NCBI RefSeq assembly: GCF_009428905.1
Contig: NZ_WHYR01000012.1
Location: forward strand, 1 to 64,000
Length of the DNA: 64,000 nt
Direction of reading: 5' to 3'
From: Desulfofundulus thermobenzoicus
GTDB lineage: Bacteria; Bacillota; Desulfotomaculia; Desulfotomaculales; Desulfovirgulaceae
Shown: positions 13,497 to 21,877 of the stretch, piece by piece
Position numbering within the stretch: the first letter of the stretch is position 1
Layout: each line of letters opens with the position of its first letter
The notes under the pieces: generated by a model
What the model saw: the letters and a program-made list of their open reading frames with translations, nothing else
The model's database searches: none
What the model was told of the DNA's origin: nothing
Made by a program: the position numbers and the translations under genes

Positions 13497-16421
13497 ATGA
13501 GCCCGGAAAACGACAAGAAGATACTGGCTGAAGCGCACAAAACCAAATTGCTCAATGCTGGCATACCGGAAAAAATGATCGAAACCGCCGGCATATTCTC
13601 CGTCACGGCTGATGAAATATATCAACTCACAGGTGTAAAAGTATTCAGCACTGGAATAGCCTTCCCTTATCCCGGGGAAAACAACTTTATACGCATAAGA
13701 TTGGACGCCCCGAAGGGGGACTTGAAGTACGTTTCCGCCATCGGAGCCGGTTGCAGGTTATATGTACCGCCCGGGGCGGATTTGAACGCCGAAACGGTTG
13801 TGATCACGGAAGGCGAGAAAAAGGCATTAGTTGCAGTTACCCGCGGCATAAACTGCGTCGCCGTCGCCGGCATCGACGCCTGGCGGGAAAAGGGACCGCT
13901 GGGGGAAAAACAAGCGCCCGGGGACGCCATCCTCGGGCGGCTGAAAAAAGACTGGTCGGGTCAAACGGTAATCCTGGTCTACGATTCCGACATCACGCAA
14001 TCTCACAAGCGTTGGAATGCCTTTCCAACCCTGGCGGAAATATTATACGACCTGGGAGCGGAAACTGTCAAGATTTTTTCGCTGCTGGCTTTGCCCGATC
14101 TGAACAAAACCGGCCTGGACGATTTCATCCTGGCCTACGAAAAAGCCGGGGAGGACGCCGTTTCCCGGTTCTGGACGCTGGCCGGGAAAACGCCGGAATG
14201 GCTTCCCATGGGAACCGGCGCGGAGAAATACGCCTCCGCCCGGCTGAAATCCGCCGATCCGGAGGCGCAGGTCCGCGGCGCCGCCGCGCTTTTGGCCGCC
14301 AAGGGCGAATACATCCTCCAACAGACCCTGGCGGCGATTATGAAGGCCGGCGCGGCGAAAATGCTCGCTAAAAGCGCGAAGAAAGCCCTGGAAGAGGCGG
14401 AGGCCCGCCAGAAATGCACATGGAAACCGGATCCGGGAGCCGGCGCCCAGGAAAGCGTCGCCATCACGGACGTTTTTCCGCCGGCGGCACAGGTCATTTC
14501 GCCGGAGTTCCCTATGCCCCCCGTGAACCTGGAGGGCTGGGGATGGGACATCGAGGGCGGAAAGATCGTCAGGGTGAAAACCAGCGACGACGGAAGCCGC
14601 ATCGTCCGCCCGGGCGTGGACACCGTGGCTTTGCTGACCGCCTGGCTCTCCCCGGTCGAGGAAGGCGGCGAGGAAAAGTGGGAGCTGAGTTGGCTGCAAA
14701 ACAAAAAGTGGGTCCGCCGGCACTTTTCGTCCGGGGTGCTCTTCGACACCCGGGAAAAGCAGACGCTGATCAAAGCTGGCGTCGAAATCAACAGCAACAA
14801 CGCCGAGATAGCGGTAGAATGGTTCCACTCCCTGCGTGTCCTGGTCACTCAAAACGGGGTGACGCTCCCGACCGTCCGCACCGTTTCCCGGTGCGGGTGG
14901 CACGAGCTGGACGGAAAGCCGATCTTCGTCCTCGGCCGGGAGGTCATTACTCCGGACGCCGGAGCGCTCCCGCCGACGGCGGACGGCGGGGAAAACCCGC
15001 CTGAGCTAGAAAAACCGGACGACATCGACTGGGCTGGAGACGTGTCCCCGCTGGAGCGGCAAATCCTGGCCAGCTTCGGCGTCCGCGGCGACCCGGCCAA
15101 ACACAAGGAATTCCTGCTTTCCGCGTGTCTGAAGCACCCGGCCATCGCCTTCGGTATCGGGTGTGCCGCCGGCGCGCCGCTGATCAAATTGGCTCAGGGA
15201 GCCGGCTTGGCGCCGGATTTCGCCGGATTCACCGTGATGATGTGTTCGCGGGACGCCGGGCGGAAAAGGCACCAGGGGAAAACCACCTGGTCCCAGGTCG
15301 TGGCCAGCTTCTACGGCAATCCGGCCGTGGGTGAAAACGGCCGGATCCGCTACGCCGACCGGACCGGGGTGAGCACGGGGGTGCTCCTGAGTACGTGTTG
15401 CGACCTGACTGTGCATCTGGACGAACTCCAACTGATGAACCGTGGCACGGGTAAACGTGGCGGGAAGAACGAGGTAGAGCATTTTGTCCGCACTGTTACC
15501 CAGGGCATGGACCGGGAGCGCGGTGCACGGGGCGGTGGCGGTCGGCGGACGCGCACGTTCCGCACGGTTGTGTTCGCCACCGCCGAGTCCGACGTTACCG
15601 TCAGTTTTGAAACCGGCGGCGGGGCGCACGACCGGATCATGAAATTGCCCCAGCTCCTTTCGGAAGAGAGCGACGAAAACCGCGCTGAGGCTGAATATAT
15701 GAGCGCGTTCTGCATGAAAAACTACGGTTGGGCGGGGAAGGAATATTTGCAGTGGTTGCTTGAATTGACGGCCGCCGGCAAAGAAAGTGAAATAGCCGCC
15801 GAGATCGAACGGGCGGTAAGCACGATCCGCGAATACTTCCTTCCCGACGACGACCGCCGGGGCAGCGCCGGCCGACTGGCGACGCGGGCCGCGATAGGGT
15901 TGGCCGGCCTGTCGCTGTGGTTGGAGCAAATCGGTGCAACGAAAGATGCTGCGAAAAAGGCGTTCGCCAGCTTCCTGGCCGCATGGAAGCAAGTATGCGA
16001 CGGCATTGAACACGAACGAATCGACGAGAAGATCCTGGCTGTGATTCAGTCTTACGTGGCGGCGAACCAGGACAGGATCTACGGCCTGCGCGGCGACGCG
16101 GAACCGCGGAACCCGGTCAAGTGGGTGGGCGCAAAAGCGAAAATCCAGGGCAAGGAATGTGTGGTGCTGTTCGAGAACGATTTGGCCGAGGAAATCGAGA
16201 GGCGTATTTCCGGCATGGCATACGAGCAGGCGCGGGAAATACTTAAATCCGACGGATGGATCTTGGTCAAAAAAGATGGAAACAAAACCCGGTATACGCA
16301 AAAGGTGCATAAGGGAAGCCTTTCCGGGCAGGGATTGGCTTTCCCTATAGAACTGCTCTTTCCGCCGGATGCGGAAGAAGGCAAAGAAGTGGGAGACGAA
16401 AATATGGATGTTCCGTTTTGA
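13497..16421 (+). CDS. DUF3854/DUF927 primase-helicase-like replication protein
   Basis: The 974-residue protein begins with a TOPRIM-like DUF3854 region (about 40-230; VVITEGEKKAL near 100 and VILVYDSD near 165), as in plasmid and phage primases. A DUF927 helicase-like core follows (about 360-760) with a Walker A-like RHQGKTTW near 592 and Walker B-like TVHLDELQL near 640. The C-terminal 115 residues (from QDRIYGLRGD) are related to the end of the antirepressor-like gene at 20330-21250. ATG with AAGGAGCG. It probably primes and unwinds DNA for replication of the element. Downstream is a 608-bp repeat. Confidence 0.8.
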   Translation: MSPENDKKILAEAHKTKLLNAGIPEKMIETAGIFSVTADEIYQLTGVKVFSTGIAFPYPGENNFIRIRLDAPKGDLKYVSAIGAGCRLYVPPGADLNAETVVITEGEKKALVAVTRGINCVAVAGIDAWREKGPLGEKQAPGDAILGRLKKDWSGQTVILVYDSDITQSHKRWNAFPTLAEILYDLGAETVKIFSLLALPDLNKTGLDDFILAYEKAGEDAVSRFWTLAGKTPEWLPMGTGAEKYASARLKSADPEAQVRGAAALLAAKGEYILQQTLAAIMKAGAAKMLAKSAKKALEEAEARQKCTWKPDPGAGAQESVAITDVFPPAAQVISPEFPMPPVNLEGWGWDIEGGKIVRVKTSDDGSRIVRPGVDTVALLTAWLSPVEEGGEEKWELSWLQNKKWVRRHFSSGVLFDTREKQTLIKAGVEINSNNAEIAVEWFHSLRVLVTQNGVTLPTVRTVSRCGWHELDGKPIFVLGREVITPDAGALPPTADGGENPPELEKPDDIDWAGDVSPLERQILASFGVRGDPAKHKEFLLSACLKHPAIAFGIGCAAGAPLIKLAQGAGLAPDFAGFTVMMCSRDAGRKRHQGKTTWSQVVASFYGNPAVGENGRIRYADRTGVSTGVLLSTCCDLTVHLDELQLMNRGTGKRGGKNEVEHFVRTVTQGMDRERGARGGGGRRTRTFRTVVFATAESDVTVSFETGGGAHDRIMKLPQLLSEESDENRAEAEYMSAFCMKNYGWAGKEYLQWLLELTAAGKESEIAAEIERAVSTIREYFLPDDDRRGSAGRLATRAAIGLAGLSLWLEQIGATKDAAKKAFASFLAAWKQVCDGIEHERIDEKILAVIQSYVAANQDRIYGLRGDAEPRNPVKWVGAKAKIQGKECVVLFENDLAEEIERRISGMAYEQAREILKSDGWILVKKDGNKTRYTQKVHKGSLSGQGLAFPIELLFPPDAEEGKEVGDENMDVPF

Positions 16422-16433
16422 CGAACAGATAGT

Positions 16434-17041
16434 TCTCAAAATCACAAGCATCCCATAAATGGAAAAGCTGCCCATCCCAATTTTCCGCGCCGTTGCTGGT
16501 TTTTTGGCTCTGTTCCCACTGGCCCCGAAAATGTTCCTGGCTGTGGTCACAACAGACCGAGAGGCTTTCCCGCCATGGGGCAAAAGGGCTGGAATGGGCT
16601 GGAAAAGTATGGATGTGAAAATTGGTGAGAACAGGCTCCAGCCCTTGGGAGAGTAAGGGGGGAAGGTAATTGGAAATAAAATGTTCTCATTGAGAAAAAT
16701 CATAACTTATATAGGGGCCTCTCGATCACCACTTTTTTAGATCTGATCGATCACCCCCCTATATACAGGGGTTTGCCTGTAACGATCAAAAAATGCGAAC
16801 ATTTAGCTGGAAATGGGTTTACATCCCTTGTCTCCCAAGGGGTGAGACCTGTTACCACCGACACAGGTGTGAAAGAACATCATTGATGACCCCTTGGAAG
16901 GCAAGGGCTTTCGGAGCTATGCCGTCGCACCGGACAGGCCGGTTTGTTACCACCATTGAAAAACCCAGCAATGACGGGGGCTTTTGGGCTGGAAGCAAAT
17001 GGTGTTTCTGGTTGGTAAGTTACGATTTTCACAAATGGCAG
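16434..17041 (+). repeat. 608-bp repeat, copy 1; candidate structured RNA
   Basis: More than 99 percent identical to 21258-21865 with no net length difference. It holds no convincing gene. Nested pairings are visible: CCCTTG/CAAGGG (16825, 16902), CCAAGGGGT/ACCCCTTGG (16835, 16889) and ACCTGT/ACAGGT (16847, 16863); also AAGGGCTGGA/TCCAGCCCTT (16584, 16637), CCAATTTTC/GAAAATTGG (16477, 16617) and TATATAGGGG/CCCCTATATA. GTTACCACC occurs twice. Such density of helices suggests a large structured RNA or a complex regulatory region. Both copies follow a gene with the same C-terminal domain. Confidence 0.75.
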
Positions 17042-17052
17042 AGGTGAGTTTT

Positions 17053-17646
17053 TTGTCAATTTTTGATGTTATTCGTAAACACGCGCTGGCTGAAGAAAAA
17101 TGGGCTTTCGATGTCCTCTATTGCCCCCGAAAAAGAGATTGCGGGTACTGGGTGGACGTCGCTGAGCTTTCCCAAGAACAACAGAGCAGGATACGGCAAT
17201 TGTACTACGGCCAGTCCACCCGGGTGATGTGCCCTCAATGTCGGGAAAAAGTGATGCGGTACTATCAAACGACTGTCATTATTCATCGGTTTGAAGGGTT
17301 TATCTTAACTTTTCTCCATCGAGTGCAGTTGCCCGACTATTCCATGGTCTATGACCACCACTGGGAAAACTGCTTGCAAAAAAGAAAGCCTTTCCTGCTT
17401 CTTCAGGCCAATGGACGGCTTTTTTCCGTGGAGTACGACCTGGCCACGGTCCGGCGGCCGGACGGCTTTTTGCCCGCCGTCTCGGAAAAGCAATGGTACA
17501 GGGAAGTCTATCTTCCTTTTGCCGCTAAATACGACCGGTATAAAGCCTTCTCCCCGGTGCGCGGGACCCTGTTCTGCGCGCCCGATAAGGCGTACGAAGC
17601 CGCCCGGGCCGTCCTGGCTTTTTGGAAAAGAGGTGCTGAAAAATGA
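17053..17646 (+). CDS. Hypothetical protein with four-Cys site, 197 aa
   Basis: I chose TTG at 17053, six bases after GAGGTGAG, because upstream in-frame codons lie in the 608-bp repeat. Cysteines in LYCPRKRDCGYW and VMCPQCREK (about residues 19, 25, 58, 61) could hold zinc. The rest is aromatic-rich with no known motif. The last four bases overlap the dinG start (ATGA), so it is translationally coupled to the helicase and may be a partner of it. Confidence 0.6.
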   Translation: MSIFDVIRKHALAEEKWAFDVLYCPRKRDCGYWVDVAELSQEQQSRIRQLYYGQSTRVMCPQCREKVMRYYQTTVIIHRFEGFILTFLHRVQLPDYSMVYDHHWENCLQKRKPFLLLQANGRLFSVEYDLATVRRPDGFLPAVSEKQWYREVYLPFAAKYDRYKAFSPVRGTLFCAPDKAYEAARAVLAFWKRGAEK

Positions 17647-19826
17647 GCGGTATTTTAGCCGGATTAAAAGATACCGTGCCCGTCCGAGATCTGCCCGCCG
17701 CCGCGGAGGAAATCATGGCCGGGGCGCCGGGCCTCACGCCCCGTCCCGGCCAGCTTCGCATGGCCAAAGCTGTGGCCCGGCTTCTCGCTGGAGAATGGCC
17801 GGCCCTAGCGGTCGAAGCCGGGACGGGCACGGGGAAGTCGCTGGCCTACCTGGTTCCCGCCATGCTTTGGACCGTGCGAGAGGGCAAACGAGTGATCGTG
17901 GCTACCCGGACGAAAAATTTGCAGACTCAGCTGGCTGAAAAGGATGCCCCGCTCGCCGCCGGGCTGGTTTCTGAATACCTCTCCCGTCCGAAACCGTCCG
18001 TAGCGGTGCTGAAGGGCAAGGGTAACTATCTCTGCCCGGTGGTGCTGGAATTGGAGTTGAAAGAGGCCCTGAAGAAGGACCGCCGTGCCCGGTACGCCTG
18101 GCGGCGCGGCGGGGCAAAAAAAGGAAACTGTCCGCCGCTTTCACCTAAGACGGTGTTCCTGGCCGCCCTCAAATTCTGGGCGGCGATCGGTGGAAGCGGG
18201 CAATTGGACGACTTGCCCGCCTGGCCCGGCATAGCGGCCGGCCAGAAAGAGCGGGAAACCTGGTTCTACTCAGTAAGCGCGGCGGCCGACGACGCCGCTT
18301 GCGTCCGGTGCAAGGTGGACTGTCCCTTCGCCCGGGCGAAAAAGGAAGCGGCTCGGGCGGAAGTGGTGATTACCAACCATGCGGTGGTCGCGGTGGACTG
18401 GATGCTCCGGATTAAAGCCGGAATATCCCTTTTCCACGGCAAGGAAGAGGCCCCGCCGGGAGTGCTGATTTTGGATGAGGCGCACAATTTCCCGGACTCG
18501 TTTCGGGGAACGCTGGAAGTTTCCTTTTCCCGGCACCGTTGGACCAGGCTGAGGGACGACTTGAAAAATTTCGTCAACGAAGCCACCGAGAGGATTTACA
18601 ACGCTTCCTCCGGCGTGGAAAAAGCCGAATTCGCCGAAAAAAACGGGCGGGACATGGCCGCTTTTGCTTTCCTGGCCGCCAGGGCGGACAGGCGGGTAGA
18701 CGCTTTGTTCGCGAAGCGCTCTGCTGGTTCCGAAAGAGCGGCCGGAGAAGGTGACAGCCGCCGGGCCGCCATATTCCCGGAAGACGTGGGTGAAGCGGAG
18801 GAATGCGCTGCCGTCGCGCTGGAGGAATTTTTGTTTGCAGCGGAAAGTGTCATGAGCCGCTATTTGGCCCGCCTCGCCGGAAGCGACGTGAACCTCGCCC
18901 GCAAGGCGGAGCGGTTGTTCGACCGCATGGATGCCGCGCGGGAAGCGGTCGAGCGGGCCGTTTTGCTTCTCGGCCATTACCGGGAAGGCGGAAATGACGC
19001 TTGCTGGTTTGAAAAATCGTCGTTCCGCGCCGCGCCGGTAAAGCTCCAGGAATACTTTCCCGATCTGTGGCGTCTCTATCCGGGCGGAACGGTGTTCACC
19101 AGCGCTACATTGTTTCCCTTCCCCCAATCAGAAGGGTTCCGGTGGTTTCTGAGGGAATTCGCCCTGCCCGGCGGCGCCGCATGCGGCGCTGTGGAAAGCC
19201 CCTTCGATTATGACAGGCAGCTGAGTCTTTATATTCCGACCGACGACTGCCTTCAACCCAAGAGCGGGGACAAGCCGCGTAAACTCGCCGAGTTGGTGGC
19301 GCGGGTGGCCAATTTCACCCCTGGGGGCGTGCTGGTGCTGTGCACGTCGTTTAAAGAGATGCGGGCGGTCGCCAATTTTCTGGCGACCGAATACGCTACC
19401 GGGCGGACGTTGCTTGTCCAGGGTGACGCCGGCAAAGCTGAGCTGGTGCGGCGTTTCTCCATTGACGGGCGGGCGATCTTGATTGGCGTGGACAGTTTTT
19501 GGGAAGGCGTCGATTTCCCCGGGGACATGCTTACGGCGGTAGTCATTTCGAAACTCCCCTTCCCGGTGCCCGACGATCCAATAATCGAGGCACTTACTTA
19601 CATGGCAGGCGGCGGTTGGCCCGCTTTTCAAAAAATAAGCCTTCCCATATGCGCCACCAGGTTGAGGCAGGGCGTCGGGCGGCTGATCCGGCGGGAAACG
19701 GATACGGGGATGGTTATCATAGCGGATCCCAGACTGCCCAGAAAATATGAAAAACTGTTCGCTGTATTGCCGGCCGAACCCCAGGTCGGCTTGATTTTTG
19801 GGAGAAGGGAAAAGAAAACGGGCTAA
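17643..19826 (+). CDS. dinG: DinG-family ATP-dependent DNA helicase
   Basis: This 727-residue superfamily 2 helicase has Walker A AGTGTGKS (58-65), DEAH box ILDEAHNF (about 276) and motif VI QGVGRLIRR (about 677). A likely iron-sulfur cluster is formed by Cys near 130 (YLCP) and CVRCKVDC (about 220-227), as in XPD/DinG. DinG unwinds 5' overhangs, R-loops and stalled structures. It overlaps the preceding gene by 4 bases. It could help replication of the element by clearing transcription conflicts; this role is inferred. Confidence 0.92.
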   Translation: MSGILAGLKDTVPVRDLPAAAEEIMAGAPGLTPRPGQLRMAKAVARLLAGEWPALAVEAGTGTGKSLAYLVPAMLWTVREGKRVIVATRTKNLQTQLAEKDAPLAAGLVSEYLSRPKPSVAVLKGKGNYLCPVVLELELKEALKKDRRARYAWRRGGAKKGNCPPLSPKTVFLAALKFWAAIGGSGQLDDLPAWPGIAAGQKERETWFYSVSAAADDAACVRCKVDCPFARAKKEAARAEVVITNHAVVAVDWMLRIKAGISLFHGKEEAPPGVLILDEAHNFPDSFRGTLEVSFSRHRWTRLRDDLKNFVNEATERIYNASSGVEKAEFAEKNGRDMAAFAFLAARADRRVDALFAKRSAGSERAAGEGDSRRAAIFPEDVGEAEECAAVALEEFLFAAESVMSRYLARLAGSDVNLARKAERLFDRMDAAREAVERAVLLLGHYREGGNDACWFEKSSFRAAPVKLQEYFPDLWRLYPGGTVFTSATLFPFPQSEGFRWFLREFALPGGAACGAVESPFDYDRQLSLYIPTDDCLQPKSGDKPRKLAELVARVANFTPGGVLVLCTSFKEMRAVANFLATEYATGRTLLVQGDAGKAELVRRFSIDGRAILIGVDSFWEGVDFPGDMLTAVVISKLPFPVPDDPIIEALTYMAGGGWPAFQKISLPICATRLRQGVGRLIRRETDTGMVIIADPRLPRKYEKLFAVLPAEPQVGLIFGRREKKTG

Positions 19827-19851
19827 CTTCAGTGGTTCGCTTTATGAATTT

Positions 19852-20238
19852 CCGCCGGGAATACACCTGAATTTATTTAAATGTACTAAGGTCAGGTGAT
19901 GAAAGGCGGCCAGGTTGATTATCCGCAGCGGTGCTGACGGAGAGGTTGTTGGAGCCTGGCCGCAATATACCGGCGGGCTAAACCCCGGCTGCCTGGTAAC
20001 AGGGCGGCTTCCCCGGCGGGTGGGATGCAGGTGATCGTCTGAACCGTAGGGGGCGGGCCGTGTTGGCGCGGCCCAATGGGTGAGTTGATGAAGTCTGGCA
20101 GAAATGTACGGGCTGAGATGAAACCCGACGGAACCGGACGTGAACCCGCAAGGGCACGTAATTCCCGGGGAACTCTGGGTGGGTTCGGGGTGTTCCCTCT
20201 GGGGGAATCCTCCGAATTCATTCGGGGGAGGACGTCAA
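19852..20238 (+). mobile_element. Non-autonomous IS605/TnpB-type element, 387 bp
   Basis: The left end (CCGCCGGGAATAC...GAATTTATTTA) and the right 200 bases (from GGCCCAATGGGTGAG to GGGGGAGGACGTCAA) match the two ends of the tnpB element at 41239-42509. No tnpB remains. The right part would correspond to the reRNA (omega-RNA) scaffold, so this is an RNA-only relic, like the short IsrB elements elsewhere in the window. Confidence 0.7.
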
Positions 20239-20329
20239 GAGATGGCTTTCTCCAATATACCGACAAACTGGAGGGCAGGCGTTTCAGCCGATGGTCTGAA
20301 AACTTTTTCGGAAAGGAGATGCGGCTTCC

Positions 20330-21250
20330 GTGAACATGGCTTTAGAAATCTTTCGAGACAAAACTGTCCGATTTATACGCAACGATGGAAACGAAATATG
20401 GGTTCCTGTCAATGATGTAGCGGATGCCATTGGTTATGACCGTGAAGTATTGCGTCGGTTAGTTCATAGAAACATGGATCTATTTAAGAACTATTGTTCC
20501 CTCGTCATTATAGTCTTGGAATGAATTGGTAATAGAGAGGTACTTTGTGTTAATCGTGACGGATTAGTTGCTTTATTGGTTAAAATCACTGCCAACCGGA
20601 TTAAAGACGATAATCGTCGTCAGATAGTCCTTGAATTTCAGAAATGGGCAATCGAGACAATCAGCAAAATTTTGGCCGGCGAATATAAGCCAGAAGAATT
20701 CCAGCCCTGGGCCGCCATACTGCGGGAACACCTGGAAGCCGCAAAAGCGTTAATCGAAGTCACTGGCGTCAAACCCGGTATTGCCTATGCTGTTGCTATT
20801 GAGGCCGCCGAAAAAGAGACCGGGCGGTCGCTTGAGTCGTATAAAAAGCTTTTTTCTTCAGCAACAGCAAAAACCGAAGAAAAACCTGTACCAGCGACAA
20901 CGGAGGAAAATATCCTGGACATTATCCGCGACTATATCCATAAAAATAGAGAGAGAATCTATGGATTCGGCACTGAACTCGCTGAAACCCCAACCAATCC
21001 AGTGAAGTGGATGGGCGCCAAAAGCAAAGTGAACAAAGAAGAATGCATTGTACTTTTTGAACGTGCGTTAGCCAAGGCTTTAACCCGGCATAATTTGGAC
21101 ATCACACAGGTAAAAAGAACGCTGAAATCGGCGGGGCTGATCATAACGCGGAAGGAGGGTCACAAGGAGCGTTTCGGAATCAAAATCCACAAAAGGGATC
21201 TGCAGGGCAGTGGGCTGGCTTTTCCCGTCAATTCGCTGTTTTTGCACTGA
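20330..21250 (+). pseudogene. Bro-N antirepressor-like gene interrupted by one in-frame TGA
   Basis: Residues 1-100 form a Bro-N/antirepressor domain (ALEIFRDKTVRFI, WVPVNDVADAIGY, then after the stop REVLCVNRDGLVALL and EFQKWAIETISKIL). The TGA at 20522-20524 is in the same frame as the rest, which continues to 21250 without shift. The C-terminal part (about 200-305, from RDYIHKNRERIYGFG) matches the end of the DUF927 protein at 13497. AT-rich relative to neighbours. Start is GTG 20330 or ATG 20336, after GGAAAGGAG. It is either a recent pseudogene or the TGA is read through. Confidence 0.75.
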
Positions 21251-21257
21251 TCCTTGC

Positions 21258-21865
21258 TCTCAAAATCACAAGCATCCCATAAATGGAAAAGCTGCCCATC
21301 CCAATTTTCCGCGCCGTTGCTGGTTTTTTGGCTCTGTTCCCACTGGCCCCGAAAATGTTCCTGGCTGTGGTCACAACAGACCGAGAGGCTTTCCCGCCAT
21401 GGGGCAAAAGGGCTGGAATGGGCTGGAAAAGTATGGATGTGAAAATTGGTGAGAACAGGCTCCAGCCCTTGGGAGAGTAAGGGGGAATGGTAATTGGAAA
21501 TAAAATGTTCTCATTGAGAAAAATCATAACTTATATAGGGGCCTCTCGATCACCACTTTTTTAGATCTGATCGATCACCCCCCTATATACAGGGGTTTGC
21601 CTGTAACGATCAAAAAATGCGAACATTTAGCTGGAAATGGGTTTACATCCCTTGTCTCCCAAGGGGTGAGACCTGTTACCACCGACACAGGTGTGAAAGA
21701 ACATCATTGATGACCCCTTGGAAGGCAAGGGCTTTCGGAGCTATGCCGTCGTACCGGACAGGCCGGTTTGTTACCACCATTGAAAAACCCAGCAATGACT
21801 GGGGCTTTTGGGCTGGAAGCAAATGGTGTTTCTGGTTGGTAAGTTACGATTTTCACAAATGGCAG
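21258..21865 (+). repeat. 608-bp repeat, copy 2; candidate structured RNA
   Basis: Second copy of 16434-17041, 4824 bp further on. The few differences seen (near 21486, 21752 and 21797) avoid the main stems. It ends 12 bases before the start of the DNA polymerase gene, in the same relation as copy 1 to the TTG at 17053, so it forms the 5' leader or upstream region of both downstream genes. Confidence 0.75.
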
Positions 21866-21877
21866 GGGGTTGGTAAA

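Noticed and set aside
15006-16703. Minus-strand frame of 565 aa opposite the DUF927 gene
   Set aside because: Shadow of the plus-strand gene; no motifs and it runs into the non-coding repeat.
16793-17047. An 84-aa frame inside the 608-bp repeat, open in both copies and fused upstream to the polymerase frame in copy 2
   Set aside because: No RBS, odd Cys/His/Trp composition, and it coincides with nested RNA helices; in copy 1 it ends without joining a gene. I treated it as chance but listed it as the test that would overturn the RNA idea.
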